A DNA stretch of 64,000 nucleotides from FEN-1219 sp963728995 (lineage in GTDB: Bacteria; Pseudomonadota; Gammaproteobacteria; Steroidobacterales; Rariloculaceae), in contig CAVSMD010000002.1 of the NCBI GenBank assembly GCA_963728995.1, positions 372,001 to 436,000 on the forward strand, given 5' to 3'. Below the pieces are notes generated by a model. It searched no databases, was not told where the DNA came from, and worked only from the letters and a program-made list of their open reading frames with translations. The first letter of the stretch is position 1. Each line of letters starts with the position of its first letter. This document shows, in pieces, positions 16,554 through 24,815 of this stretch. The position numbers and the translations under genes are program-made.

Positions 16554-17621
16554 ATGACGAAACTGACCGCAGCACAACTCGAGGAGCTGGCCGCCACCAT
16601 CAAGGAGCTTGGGCGCACGCTCGGCTTCGCCAAGCTGGGCATTGCCGGCGTATCGCTCGAGCAGGACGAAGCCTTCCTCGAACGTTGGCTCGCCGCGGGA
16701 CGGCACGGCGTCATGAGGTACATGGAGCGCCACGGCGCGAAGCGCAGCCGCCCCGCACAGCTGGTGCCGGGCACGGTGCGCGTGATCTGCGCGCGCATGG
16801 ATTACTGGCATGCGGGCGCGCGGGACGGTCGAGAGGTGCTGGCCGAGCCCGACCGCGGCTATGTGGCGCGCTATGCCCTCGGCCGCGACTATCACAAGGT
16901 GATGCGGCCACGGCTGCAGCGTCTCGCGGACGCGATCGAGCAGCGCATCGGACCGTTCGGCTATCGGGTGTTCGTCGACAGCGGGCCGGTGCTGGAAAAG
17001 GCGCTGGCCCGCAATGCCGGCTTGGGCTGGATCGGCAAGCACACCAACCTGCTCGATCGCGACGGCTCCTGGTTCCTGCTGGGCGAGGTCTATACCGACC
17101 TGCCGTTGCCGCTGGACCGGCCGGTGACCGATTTCTGCGGCTCGTGCCGCGCCTGCATCGACGTGTGCCCGACGCAGGCGATCGTCGCGCCGTACCAGCT
17201 CGACGCCACCCGTTGCATCTCCTATCTGACGATCGAGCTGCACGGCTCGATCCCGGAGCCGCTGCGGCCGCAAATCGGTAACCGCGTCTTCGGCTGCGAC
17301 GACTGCCAGCTGTTTTGTCCCTGGAACAAATTTGCCCGGTCCACCACGAACGACGCTTTCGCACCGCGGCACGGCCTCGACGGCAGCGGTCTCGTGACGC
17401 TGTTCTCGTGGTCGGAGAGCGAATGGCGGACCCGAACGGCCGGCAGCGCGATCCGCCGGGCCGGTTACGAAGGCTGGTTGCGCAATATCGCCGTCGCGCT
17501 CGGCAACGCACCCACCGAGCCGTCGATCGTCGCGGCACTGACGGCGCGCGGCGACGATCCCTCGCCGATCGTGCGCGAGCACGTAGCCTGGGGGTTGCGC
17601 CGCCACGCGGGCCAAACGTAA
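16554..17621 (+). CDS. queG: Epoxyqueuosine reductase QueG
   Basis: Cobalamin- and 4Fe-4S-dependent enzyme that completes queuosine synthesis on tRNA, 355 aa from the ATG at 16554. The cysteine clusters CGSCRACIDVCP and FGCDDCQLFCPWN are intact, as are the N-terminal SGPVLEKALARNAGLGWIGK core and the C-terminal HEAT-like helices. A further in-frame ATG at 16509 would overlap the divergent nnrD start codon and the -10 box, so 16554 is preferred. The divergent pairing of queG with nnrD is conserved in gammaproteobacteria. Confidence 0.96.
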   Translation: MTKLTAAQLEELAATIKELGRTLGFAKLGIAGVSLEQDEAFLERWLAAGRHGVMRYMERHGAKRSRPAQLVPGTVRVICARMDYWHAGARDGREVLAEPDRGYVARYALGRDYHKVMRPRLQRLADAIEQRIGPFGYRVFVDSGPVLEKALARNAGLGWIGKHTNLLDRDGSWFLLGEVYTDLPLPLDRPVTDFCGSCRACIDVCPTQAIVAPYQLDATRCISYLTIELHGSIPEPLRPQIGNRVFGCDDCQLFCPWNKFARSTTNDAFAPRHGLDGSGLVTLFSWSESEWRTRTAGSAIRRAGYEGWLRNIAVALGNAPTEPSIVAALTARGDDPSPIVREHVAWGLRRHAGQT

Positions 17622-17647
17622 CTTTCGCCAAGAGGTTTCGAGCCGAC

Positions 17648-18511
17648 ATGTTCACCGCAACACCGCATCCCTTGCTGGTTCCCTACGACGGCACCTTCGA
17701 CGCGCGCGCGACACCCACGAGGCCGCCGGAGGACAAGAAGTCGGATCATTGGAAGCATCTGCTCGAGTCCGAGGCGAAAGCGCTCGGTGACGCGCAGTAC
17801 CGCCTGTACGCGGACGGTCGCTATGCGCTGCTGCTGATCTTCCAAGCCCTCGATGCCGCGGGCAAAGACAGCACGATCCGGCACGTGTTCACGGGCGTGA
17901 ATCCCTGCGGTCTCAGCGTCACCCCGTTCAAGCAACCGAGCCACACGGAGGCCGAGCATGACTTCCTGTGGCGCAGCACCGCCCACCTGCCCGAGCGCGG
18001 CAACGTCACCGTGTTCAACCGCAGCTACTACGAGGAGGTGATCGTCGTTCGAGTCCATCCCGCGTTCTTGGCCGCTCAGCGGGTCGCAGAGCAGCCCGGG
18101 CCCGCGCTTTGGGCCAGACGCCAGCGAGCGATCGCCGATCATGAGCGCCACCTCGCCGAGGAGGGCACCGTGATCTTGAAGTTCTGGCTGAACGTATCGA
18201 GGGACGAGCAGCGCAAGCGTCTGCTCGATCGCATCGAGGATCCCGCGAAGCACTGGAAGTTCAATCCGTCCGATCTCGATGAACGAGATCGCTGGGACGA
18301 CTACATCGCTGCGTACCACGACTGCCTGAACGCCACGTCCCGACCCTGGGCGCCCTGGTACGCGATCCCGGCCGACGACAAGCCCTACGCACGCTGGCAA
18401 GTCGCGAAGATAGTCACGGAGGCGTTGGAGCAGCTTGGCGTGGATTTCCCCAAGCCGGACAAGGCCGTGGTAGCAACGTTGGAGCAAGCCAAAGCGCGGC
18501 TCATGGGCTGA
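17648..18511 (+). CDS. PPK2-family polyphosphate:nucleotide phosphotransferase
   Basis: Soluble kinase that moves phosphate between polyphosphate and nucleoside mono- or diphosphates. The 287-aa single-domain protein has the Walker A-like LIFQALDAAGKDSTI (about 60), the HDFLWR segment, Walker B-like NRSYYEEVIVVRVHP and the lid-region RDEQRKRLLDR with WKFNPSDLDERDRW. This is the PPK2 subgroup sometimes called PPK2-rel-1/class III, so AMP or ADP phosphorylation is likely but not proven. The ATG at 17648 has an AGAGG upstream. It lies 26 bases after queG on the same strand. Confidence 0.9.
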   Translation: MFTATPHPLLVPYDGTFDARATPTRPPEDKKSDHWKHLLESEAKALGDAQYRLYADGRYALLLIFQALDAAGKDSTIRHVFTGVNPCGLSVTPFKQPSHTEAEHDFLWRSTAHLPERGNVTVFNRSYYEEVIVVRVHPAFLAAQRVAEQPGPALWARRQRAIADHERHLAEEGTVILKFWLNVSRDEQRKRLLDRIEDPAKHWKFNPSDLDERDRWDDYIAAYHDCLNATSRPWAPWYAIPADDKPYARWQVAKIVTEALEQLGVDFPKPDKAVVATLEQAKARLMG

Positions 18512-18578
18512 TTCGGGGACGCGGTGGACTGCCAACTGCGTCACGCCCCGGGGCCGCGCCGCGTCCTAGGATGCGCAC

Positions 18579-19562
18579 ATGAGCACCGTTAATCTGCAGT
18601 CGCTCGCCTACCAAATCGACACGGACTTCAGGCGCTCTTTGCTGCACGGCATTGCGCTGTTTCGTGGCGTGGACGCCGACTGCCTCACCGATCTGCTGCC
18701 GCAGTGCACGCGCATCGACGTGACCGAGGGCGAGCTGCTGCTGTCGCCGCAGCGCCCGAACCGGTGCGTCTACGTGGTGCTCAGCGGCCGCCTGAGCGTG
18801 CACTTGGGATCCCTCGATACGCCGCGGATTGCCGACCTCGGTCCCGGCACTTGCGCAGGCGAGATGTCGCTGATCGAGGATAAAGACCCCTCGGCGTTCG
18901 TCGTCGCGTCCGAGGAATCGCACCTGATGGTCATCAGTCACCATCTGCTATGGCAGATGGCGGACAGATCGCACACGTTCTGCAAGAACCTGTTGGTCGT
19001 GCTCTCGGAACGCGTGCGCTCGGACAACGAATTCATCGCGAGCAGCCTCGGCGTGCTGCGCCAAGCCGAGCGGAACGCGCATACGGACGCGCTCACGGGC
19101 CTCGGCAACCGACACTGGATGCAGATCATGTTCGCGCGGGAGATCACCCGCGCCCAACATGCCGCGAGGACGCTGTGCCTGATGATGATCGACGTCGACA
19201 ACTTCAAGGCTTTCAACGATCAATACGGACACATCGCCGGCGACCGCGTGCTCGTGGCCGTCAGCGAAGCGCTGCGTGAGCATCTCCGTCCGACGGATTT
19301 GATTGCCCGCTTCGGCGGCGACGAATTCGCGGTTCTACTGCCGGATCTAACGCTCGAGCAAGCCCACCAAACTGCCGAAAGGATTCGCGAGCAAGTGGCG
19401 GCGCTGTCCCCGCCCAGCCTGTCCACGGCGATCACGATCTCCGTCGGCGTGGCGCAGCATGCGGCCGGCGAAAATACCGCCGACCTCGTGAACCGCGCAG
19501 ATGCCGCGATGTACGAGGCAAAGGAACAGGGCCGCAACCGCGTCGCGATCAGCGGTATCTAG
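18579..19562 (+). CDS. Diguanylate cyclase with N-terminal cyclic-nucleotide-binding-like domain
   Basis: Predicted c-di-GMP synthase, 327 aa, cytosolic. The N-terminal CAP_ED beta-roll (about 20-135) has GEMSLIEDKDPSAFVVA, where the phosphate-binding Arg expected before SA is replaced by Pro; canonical cNMP binding is therefore doubtful. A helical linker (about 140-165) leads to the GGDEF domain (about 168-326) with DALTGLGNR, MIDVDNFKAFND and an intact GGDEF active site. RPTD lies exactly five residues upstream, a canonical product-inhibition I-site. Its stop overlaps the convergent panC stop by four bases. Cellular targets could include the pili encoded elsewhere in the genome. Confidence 0.93.
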   Translation: MSTVNLQSLAYQIDTDFRRSLLHGIALFRGVDADCLTDLLPQCTRIDVTEGELLLSPQRPNRCVYVVLSGRLSVHLGSLDTPRIADLGPGTCAGEMSLIEDKDPSAFVVASEESHLMVISHHLLWQMADRSHTFCKNLLVVLSERVRSDNEFIASSLGVLRQAERNAHTDALTGLGNRHWMQIMFAREITRAQHAARTLCLMMIDVDNFKAFNDQYGHIAGDRVLVAVSEALREHLRPTDLIARFGGDEFAVLLPDLTLEQAHQTAERIREQVAALSPPSLSTAITISVGVAQHAAGENTADLVNRADAAMYEAKEQGRNRVAISGI

Positions 19563-20449
19563 ACGAGCACGTTGTCGATTAGCCGCGCGCGTCCCAGCCA
19601 GCCGGCCCCGAGGACCACCCGCGCCTCGCCACTGTCGCCGCCGCTGGGCCGTGCGAGATCGCCGGCCCGCCGAATCTCCACGTAATCCGGCAAGAAGCCT
19701 GCCCGCTCGAGCTCGAGCCGCGCGGCGGCACATAGCTCGGCGAAGTTGGTGGCACCGCGGCGCAAGGCGTCGCGCACATTGGCCAGTGCCCGCTGCAACG
19801 CCGGCGCGCGGCGTCGCTGCTCGGCATCGAGGTACCGGTTGCGCGAGCTCAGCGCGAGGCCGTCGGCGTCTCGCAGCGTGGGTCCCATGCGCAAGCGCAC
19901 CGGCATATGCAGGTCCGCCACCATGCGCTGCATCAGGACGTACTGCTGATAGTCCTTCTGCCCCAGCACCAGGACGTCGGGCGCAACGATGTTCAGGAGC
20001 CGCGAGACGACGGACGCAACGCCGTCGAAATGTCCCGGTCGACTCGCACCGCACAGCTCATGGCTCAGCGGCGGCAAGACGACGCGAACCGCCTGCTCGA
20101 GCCCGAACGGATACACCTCGGCTGCGTCCGGCGCGAACAGCAGGTCGACGGTGCCGGTCGCCGCGAGCAGCTTGGTGTCCTCGTCGAGCGTGCGCGGATA
20201 GTGGGTGAAGTCCTCGCCGGCGCTGAACTGCGTCGGATTCACGAAGATGCTCAGGACGACGCGCGTCGCAGACTCTGCGACGAGCTTCGCTAGACTCAGA
20301 TGCCCTGCGTGCAAACTACCCATCGTCGGCACGAACGCAATGGCGTCGCCGGCGCCGCGCCATGCGCTCACGCATCCCTTGACGTCGCTCACGGTCGTCA
20401 CGGTTCGCAACCGCGCGGCAGCCGCCGCGCCCGCCGGCTTGCTTTCCAT
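19559..20449 (-). CDS. panC: Pantothenate synthetase
   Basis: Condenses pantoate and beta-alanine with ATP, 296 aa. Visible motifs are FVPTMGSLHAGHLSL (with the HxGH nucleotide-binding site), SIFVNPTQF, LFAPDAAEVYP, VLGQKDYQQ and the KMSKS-like SSRNRYL. Its ATG overlaps the panB stop as ATGA, so panB-panC are translationally coupled. Confidence 0.97.
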   Translation of the reverse strand: MESKPAGAAAAARLRTVTTVSDVKGCVSAWRGAGDAIAFVPTMGSLHAGHLSLAKLVAESATRVVLSIFVNPTQFSAGEDFTHYPRTLDEDTKLLAATGTVDLLFAPDAAEVYPFGLEQAVRVVLPPLSHELCGASRPGHFDGVASVVSRLLNIVAPDVLVLGQKDYQQYVLMQRMVADLHMPVRLRMGPTLRDADGLALSSRNRYLDAEQRRRAPALQRALANVRDALRRGATNFAELCAAARLELERAGFLPDYVEIRRAGDLARPSGGDSGEARVVLGAGWLGRARLIDNVLV

Positions 20450-21279
20450 CACGAGAACGTGTGCTCCGCCGCCGGATAGGCTCGCGTTTTGACGGCCTGG
20501 ACGTAGGCGCGAATCGCCTCGAGCGGTGCATCGCGACCACGCATGAAATTCTTCACGAAACGCGGCGTCCGGCCCTGCGTGATGCCGAGAATGTCGTACA
20601 AAACGAGGATCTGGCCATCCACGCCGGGACCGGCGCCGATGCCGATCACCGGCACCTGCAGTGTGCTCGTGATTGTCGCGCCGAGGCTCGTCGGGACGCA
20701 CTCGAGCAGCACGATGTCCGCGCCGGCGCTCTCGAGCGCGCGGGCTTCTTCCACCATTCGCTGAGCGGCCTGCTCCTCGCGGCCCTGCACTTTGAACCCG
20801 CCTATCTTGTGCACGGACTGCGGCTTCAAGCCGAGATGCGCGCAGACCGGAATGTCGTGCTGCGCCAGGTACTCGACGATGGTCAACTGGCCTTGGCCGC
20901 CTTCGAGCTTGACCATCATCGCCCCGCCCTCCTGCATCAGCCGGACGGCATTGTCGAGGGCCTGACTCGGCGTCGTGTAGCTCATGAAGGGCATGTCGAC
21001 GATCAGAAACGCCCGGCGCACGCCGCGGGCGACGCAGCGGGCGTGATACACCATGTCGGCCACCGTCACCGGCACCGTCGTATCGAGCCCCTGGACCACC
21101 ATCCCGAGGGAATCCCCCACCAAGATCACGTCGGTGCCGGCGAGGTCGACGATCTGCCCGAAGCTCGCATCGTAGGCCGTCAAGCATGCGATCGGCTCCC
21201 GCATCTGCTTCATCTCGCGCAACGTGCCCACGTTGACCGGCGGTGACTCCATGCCGCGCTGCTCGAGCTGCTTGTACAT
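20449..21279 (-). CDS. panB: 3-methyl-2-oxobutanoate hydroxymethyltransferase
   Basis: First step of pantothenate synthesis: ketoisovalerate plus methylenetetrahydrofolate gives ketopantoate. The 276-aa TIM barrel carries CLTAYDASFGQIVD, VGDSLGMVVQG, DMPFMSY, MVKLEGG, HLGLKPQSVHK and IGIGAGPGVDGQILV. The ATG at 21279 lies 18 bases after the deoxynucleoside kinase stop. In many gammaproteobacteria the block is pcnB-folK-panB-panC with or without a kinase gene; folK is missing here. Confidence 0.97.
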   Translation of the reverse strand: MYKQLEQRGMESPPVNVGTLREMKQMREPIACLTAYDASFGQIVDLAGTDVILVGDSLGMVVQGLDTTVPVTVADMVYHARCVARGVRRAFLIVDMPFMSYTTPSQALDNAVRLMQEGGAMMVKLEGGQGQLTIVEYLAQHDIPVCAHLGLKPQSVHKIGGFKVQGREEQAAQRMVEEARALESAGADIVLLECVPTSLGATITSTLQVPVIGIGAGPGVDGQILVLYDILGITQGRTPRFVKNFMRGRDAPLEAIRAYVQAVKTRAYPAAEHTFS

Positions 21280-21297
21280 GCTGACCCCGCGGGCGGC

Positions 21298-22017
21298 CTA
21301 GGTGAATGCCGTGCCGACGGCGTTGAAAAAGTGGCGGCCGTGCTTGACGCGCAAAATGGTCTGCAACAGGTCCTGATAATCCGACTCGCGATGAATCGGA
21401 TCGATCGCCGCCGCATTGACGATCAACAATGGCGCGGCATCGTAATCGTAGAAGAACTTCGCGTACGCGTTGCCGAGCCGCTCGAGATAATCCGGCTCGA
21501 TCAGTTGCTCGTACGGAACCCCGCGGGCGGCGACCCGCTTCATGAGTACCTGCGCGGGCGCTTGCAGGTAAACGACGAGATCCGGGGTCGGTGGGTCGAG
21601 CTCCAAGCTGTCTGCCACCTGCTGATAGAGGTTCAGCTCGTGCGCATCGAGGTTCAGCTCGGCAAACAGCCGGTCCTTCTGCAGCAGGAAGTCGGCGATT
21701 CGAACGGGTGAGAACATGTCGCTCTGCCGAATTTGCTCGATCTGGCGTGCGCGTTGGAACAAGAAGAACAGCTGCGTGGGCAGCGCCGACTGGCGTCGAT
21801 TGCGATAGAAGCGCTCGAGAAAAGGATTCTCCTCGGCCTGCTCCAGGATCAGCTCGCTCGCGAAGCTTTCGGCCAAGCGCTTCGCGAGACTCGTCTTGCC
21901 GACGCCGATCGGCCCCTCGACGACGATATAACGGGGGCCGTCCAGACGCACGGCCTCGCGACCCGCGGAGCCCGACTCGACTTGCACGAGCGGGCGCACG
22001 GTGGGCTCGGGCGTCAC
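21298..22017 (-). CDS. Deoxynucleoside kinase (dGK/dCK-like)
   Basis: Phosphorylates deoxynucleosides in salvage, 239 aa. The P-loop EGPIGVGKTSLAKRLA is followed by the ERF-like substrate motif NPFLERFYRNRR, LFFLFQRARQI, a KDRLFAELNL segment in place of the DR(S/Y) motif, and the LID-region MKRVAARG. The GTG at 22017 is preferred because AGGAAAGCAGG lies directly upstream. A TTG at 22056 would extend the frame into pcnB. Specificity (dG, dA or dC) cannot be told from the sequence. Confidence 0.87.
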   Translation of the reverse strand: MTPEPTVRPLVQVESGSAGREAVRLDGPRYIVVEGPIGVGKTSLAKRLAESFASELILEQAEENPFLERFYRNRRQSALPTQLFFLFQRARQIEQIRQSDMFSPVRIADFLLQKDRLFAELNLDAHELNLYQQVADSLELDPPTPDLVVYLQAPAQVLMKRVAARGVPYEQLIEPDYLERLGNAYAKFFYDYDAAPLLIVNAAAIDPIHRESDYQDLLQTILRVKHGRHFFNAVGTAFT

Positions 22018-22045
22018 CCTGCTTTCCTGCTGTCGCCCTGCCAAA

Positions 22046-23329
22046 TTACGTGACAACTTCGCCGATCTCGGCGTTCGCGCCGCGCCGCCGGCCGCCCCGG
22101 CGTCGGCGCCCGGACCGCCGCTTCGTGCCGAGCTTCTTGGTCTGCTCCTCGGGCGACAGCGTCTGCATCTCCGTCCACCAAGCGGCGGTCTCGGGATCCA
22201 CCTCGCCCACGCTGGCGCGCAGCAGCAAGAAGTCGTAAGCGGCGCGAAACCGCTTGTGCTGCAGCAATCGAACGGCGCGCGCGCCCTGCTGCTGCGTGAA
22301 TCGCCACTGCAGGGACAACAGCTCCTTCATCGGCGAGCTGAAGCGCCGGGGGAACGTGGTCTGCTGGGCGGCCACGATGCGTTGAGTGGCCTCGAGCATG
22401 GCCTGACCGCTTTGCCAACCCTCGGCCTCGAGGCGCTCTGCCAGCGCACGGATCGGGAACCAGAGGAACACGGCATACAGGAACGTGGGCGTCACGGGTT
22501 TGTCGTCGCGGATCCGCTCATCGGTATTCGCGAGCCCGCGGCGGATGAACGTTTTTACCTTCTCCGCGTCCGCGGTCTCGAGAGCCGCCTGCGTATCGTG
22601 GAACAGGAAGCGCAACAGATCGTGCTCGAGCAGCAGATCGAAGCTGCGGGCGGCATGGCCGCTATGGAGCAGCTTCAGCAGCTCGTCGAACAGGCGGGCC
22701 GGCGGCACGTCCTTCAGCAACCCGCCGAGCTCGCGGATCGGCGCCGCGGTCTCGGGCGCGAGGTCGAAATCGAGTTTCGCGCCGAAGCGCACGGCGCGCA
22801 GCATCCGTACCGGGTCCTCGTGATAGCGCGTCACGGGATCGCCGATGAGCCGGAGCGTGCGCGATTTGATGTCCTCGACGCCGCCCACGTAGTCCCAGAT
22901 GCTGAAGTCGGCGATGTTGTAGTACAGCGCGTTGACGGTGAAGTCGCGGCGCCAGACGTCCTCGTCGATCGTGCCGTAGACGTTGTCGCGAAGGATTCGG
23001 CCGCTATCGGAATGCGCGCGGTCGTCGTGATCGGGCTCCGCGCCGGTGGCTCTGAACGTGGCGACTTCGATGATGTCGCGGCCGAACCGAACGTGGGCCA
23101 GGCGGAAACGCCGGCCGATCAGCCGGCAGTTGCGGAACACGTCCTGGATCTGGTCGGGATCCGCGTTGGTGGCGATGTCGAAGTCCTTCGGCCGGCGACC
23201 GAGCAGCAGGTCGCGGACGCCGCCACCCACGATGAATGCCTCGAATCCGGCCGACTTCAACCGGTACAGAACCTTCAAAGCATTGGGCGAGATGTTCGCT
23301 CGGCTAACGTTGTGATCCGAGCGTGGCAC
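22046..23329 (-). CDS. pcnB: Poly(A) polymerase I
   Basis: Adds 3' poly(A) tails that promote RNA decay, 427 aa. The nucleotidyltransferase motif VGGGVRDLLLGRRPKDFDI is complete, with RLAHVRFGRDIIEVATFR, RRDFTVNALYYN and RYHEDPVRMLRAVRFGA following. The C-terminus is very basic (KLGTKRRSGRRRRGGRRR), as in PcnB rather than CCA-adding enzyme. The GTG at 23329 aligns with the Escherichia coli start region (IIVPRSDHN); the frame stays open further upstream towards the tRNA gene. A tRNA-Glu gene is divergently placed 118 bases away. Confidence 0.94.
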   Translation of the reverse strand: MPRSDHNVSRANISPNALKVLYRLKSAGFEAFIVGGGVRDLLLGRRPKDFDIATNADPDQIQDVFRNCRLIGRRFRLAHVRFGRDIIEVATFRATGAEPDHDDRAHSDSGRILRDNVYGTIDEDVWRRDFTVNALYYNIADFSIWDYVGGVEDIKSRTLRLIGDPVTRYHEDPVRMLRAVRFGAKLDFDLAPETAAPIRELGGLLKDVPPARLFDELLKLLHSGHAARSFDLLLEHDLLRFLFHDTQAALETADAEKVKTFIRRGLANTDERIRDDKPVTPTFLYAVFLWFPIRALAERLEAEGWQSGQAMLEATQRIVAAQQTTFPRRFSSPMKELLSLQWRFTQQQGARAVRLLQHKRFRAAYDFLLLRASVGEVDPETAAWWTEMQTLSPEEQTKKLGTKRRSGRRRRGGRRRGANAEIGEVVT

Positions 23330-23390
23330 GATGATAGGGCCGAGACGCGACTGATGATCCGTGTCGTGCAACAAGCTACCGTGCCGTGGT

Positions 23391-23418
23391 TTCAACGTGC
23401 TCGAAAGGCCGGTATCAT
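23391..23418 (+). promoter_or_regulatory. Putative tRNA-Glu promoter
   Basis: TTCAAC and TATCAT separated by 16 bases stand 30 bases before the tRNA-Glu 5' end. Match to the sigma-70 consensus is moderate. The region also overlaps the upstream part of the pcnB leader on the other strand. Confidence 0.35.
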
Positions 23419-23447
23419 AGCAGCCCTCGCCCAGGCGCGGCATCCGC

Positions 23448-23523
23448 GCTCCCTTCGTCTAGCGGTCCAGGACGTGGCCCTCTCAAGGCTAAAACAGGGG
23501 TTCGATTCCCCTAGGGAGCGCCA
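23448..23523 (+). tRNA. tRNA-Glu (CTC)
   Basis: A full cloverleaf can be drawn. The acceptor stem is GCTCCCT/AGGGAGC; the D-arm, GTCTAGCGGTCCAGGAC, matches Escherichia coli tRNA-Glu closely. The anticodon stem TGGCC/GGCTA contains one G-T pair around the loop CTCTCAA (anticodon CTC), and the T-arm is AGGGGTTCGATTCCCCT. The CCA end is encoded. It is a single gene, not in a cluster, followed by an intrinsic terminator 120 bases downstream. Confidence 0.95.
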
Positions 23524-23643
23524 CTCGAGCGCGCGCGTGTCGATTACCTTGACACTTCTTGACCGCCTCCAAGAGCTGCGAAACATATACTTTTCAGCGC
23601 TTTGAAGATTTCCTCCCCGATTGGAGATCTTGAAGCCCCCTGA

Positions 23644-23675
23644 AGAGCTCGACCCACGGTCGGGCTCTTTTTTTG
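23644..23675 (+). terminator. Intrinsic terminator downstream of tRNA-Glu
   Basis: AGAGCTCGACC pairs with GGTCGGGCTCT around a three-base loop (one G-T pair) and is followed by a run of seven T. This is a classical Rho-independent terminator on the plus strand. The 120 bases between the tRNA 3' end and the hairpin would form an unusually long trailer. Confidence 0.85.
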
Positions 23676-23701
23676 CGCGGACGGCTCGCGGATCGAGGCG
23701 G

Positions 23702-24064
23702 CTAGAACTCGGTGCCATCCTTCAGGATGAAATTCTTCACGTAGCCGCCGTCGCCGCCCTCGCGCAACGGCGCGATCTCGATCGCGAGCGCATCGCCGGG
23801 GTGAACCATCTCGGGTCGCCAACCGCGCCGGTAAACGTTGTTGCGGCTGTGCGCTTCGTACTCGATCACCCGGCTACCCTTCGCGTCCTTGATCTCGAGG
23901 AACAGTGCCGTGTGCGGGTTGGCAATGCGCAACTCCTTCACGATGCCCTCGACGCGGACGGTCTGGCCAAAATCGTACTGCGCGGCGGAATGATGAGCTG
24001 CCACGCCCGCGGACGCGGCGCACAGGGCTAACGCAAGCGCCACCGAAACCACTCTCCTCGTCAT
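23702..24064 (-). CDS. DUF6152 family secreted protein
   Basis: A 120-aa protein with a cleavable signal peptide (residues 1-22, ALALCAASAGVAA) followed by HHSAAQYDFGQTVRVEGIV. The HHS start of the mature part and the HxxNPH-like RIANPHTALFLEI segment are features of the DUF6152 family, small periplasmic beta-barrel-like proteins of unknown role. GGGAGG precedes the ATG, and a TATAAT lies 33 bases upstream. It is monocistronic and transcribed towards the tRNA terminator. Confidence 0.8.
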   Translation of the reverse strand: MTRRVVSVALALALCAASAGVAAHHSAAQYDFGQTVRVEGIVKELRIANPHTALFLEIKDAKGSRVIEYEAHSRNNVYRRGWRPEMVHPGDALAIEIAPLREGGDGGYVKNFILKDGTEF

Positions 24065-24453
24065 CGAGCGAGCCTCCCAGAGTCATTGTCGACGAGCATT
24101 ATAGGGTCCTCATGTGGCCTGCGAGAGGGGCTTGGCGCGCACCGGCAAGCGACGCGACGGCCGCTCTCGGAGCACGCCGCGTCCGATCGAATTCTGTTGG
24201 ATGAACAGGCCGGTCACGCTCATTGTTGTTATGTCGTCTGCAGCGGTGTCGCAACATCCGCCTCGCGAGCGACGCTGCCCTTACCGCGAAGACCGTCCTC
24301 CCCTACTTGGCGGTCCTCTCCCGAAGGCTAGCAGAAAGAACGTGCCGCGGTCACACACCGAACCGATCGGTCTCGTCGGATTTCCTACACCTGCCTCACG
24401 TTCCGCAACCGTGTCCTGACCTATTCTATTTAGGAGCATTCGGGAGCCCGCGC
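24065..24453. other. 389-base intergenic region without a convincing gene
   Basis: The left edge holds the promoter of the DUF6152 gene. The rest has short frames on the plus strand (for example from 24086 and 24114) that lack coding character, and base composition is slightly lower in GC than its neighbours. A TATTCT at 24422-24427 and GGGAG at 24442 could serve the gene starting at 24454. Nothing else was recognised. Confidence 0.5.
24098..24103 (-). promoter_or_regulatory. -10 box for the DUF6152 gene
   Basis: A perfect TATAAT on the minus strand, 33 bases before the ATG at 24064. No strong -35 hexamer is visible at 16-18 bases. Confidence 0.45.
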
Positions 24454-24810
24454 GTGGGGAAGACAACGAGAATCGATAGCGTCACGCTCATCGGCCAGTC
24501 GGGCCGAGCGTACGACTTTCGCGTCTACGTCTGGGATACGAAGTTCAAGTCGCTGCCCGGCGTCTATGTCGTTGCCTCCCGCTCCATCGAGCCGGGGCAA
24601 CCGCCGACTTACACGCCGCTTTTCGTCGGCGCGACCGCCGATCTCTCGAAAGCCATGAAGGCTCACCCGCGCAGCGAGTGCTTCCAGATGTATTACGCCA
24701 ACGTCGTCGGCGTGCTGAAGCAAGAGGACGAGCACGAGCGAGCTCGGGCCGTCGCCGATCTCGTCGATGGCATCGCCCCCGTCTGCAACGCCGAGGACGT
24801 CGACGTCTAG
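24454..24810 (+). CDS. Unassigned 118-aa protein, possibly GIY-YIG-like fold
   Basis: I do not recognise a named family. The start is GTG at 24454 after GGGAG. The central part reads LPGVYVVASRSI, then YTPLFVGATADLSKAM, which resembles the GIY...YVG strand pair and following helix of GIY-YIG-type domains, but the catalytic Arg and Glu are not evident. The region before it is RAYDFRVYVWDTKF, and the C-terminus is an acidic helix with QEDEHERARAVADLVDG. There is no signal peptide or membrane helix. The next gene, a GNAT acetyltransferase, begins 5 bases after the stop, so the two form an operon. Confidence 0.7.
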   Translation: MGKTTRIDSVTLIGQSGRAYDFRVYVWDTKFKSLPGVYVVASRSIEPGQPPTYTPLFVGATADLSKAMKAHPRSECFQMYYANVVGVLKQEDEHERARAVADLVDGIAPVCNAEDVDV

Positions 24811-24815
24811 CGCAC

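Noticed and set aside
14933..17281. Very long plus-strand frame (over 780 codons) across nnrD and queG
   Set aside because: It is antisense to nnrD and out of frame with queG, rich in Arg/Ala/His without any domain; a GC-skew shadow.
22001..23605. Plus-strand frame of over 530 codons opposite pcnB
   Set aside because: Mirror of the pcnB reading frame with no recognisable domain, and it runs through the tRNA gene.
24086..24331. Small plus-strand frames in the 24065-24453 gap
   Set aside because: No ribosome binding site, no domain and composition typical of non-coding DNA.
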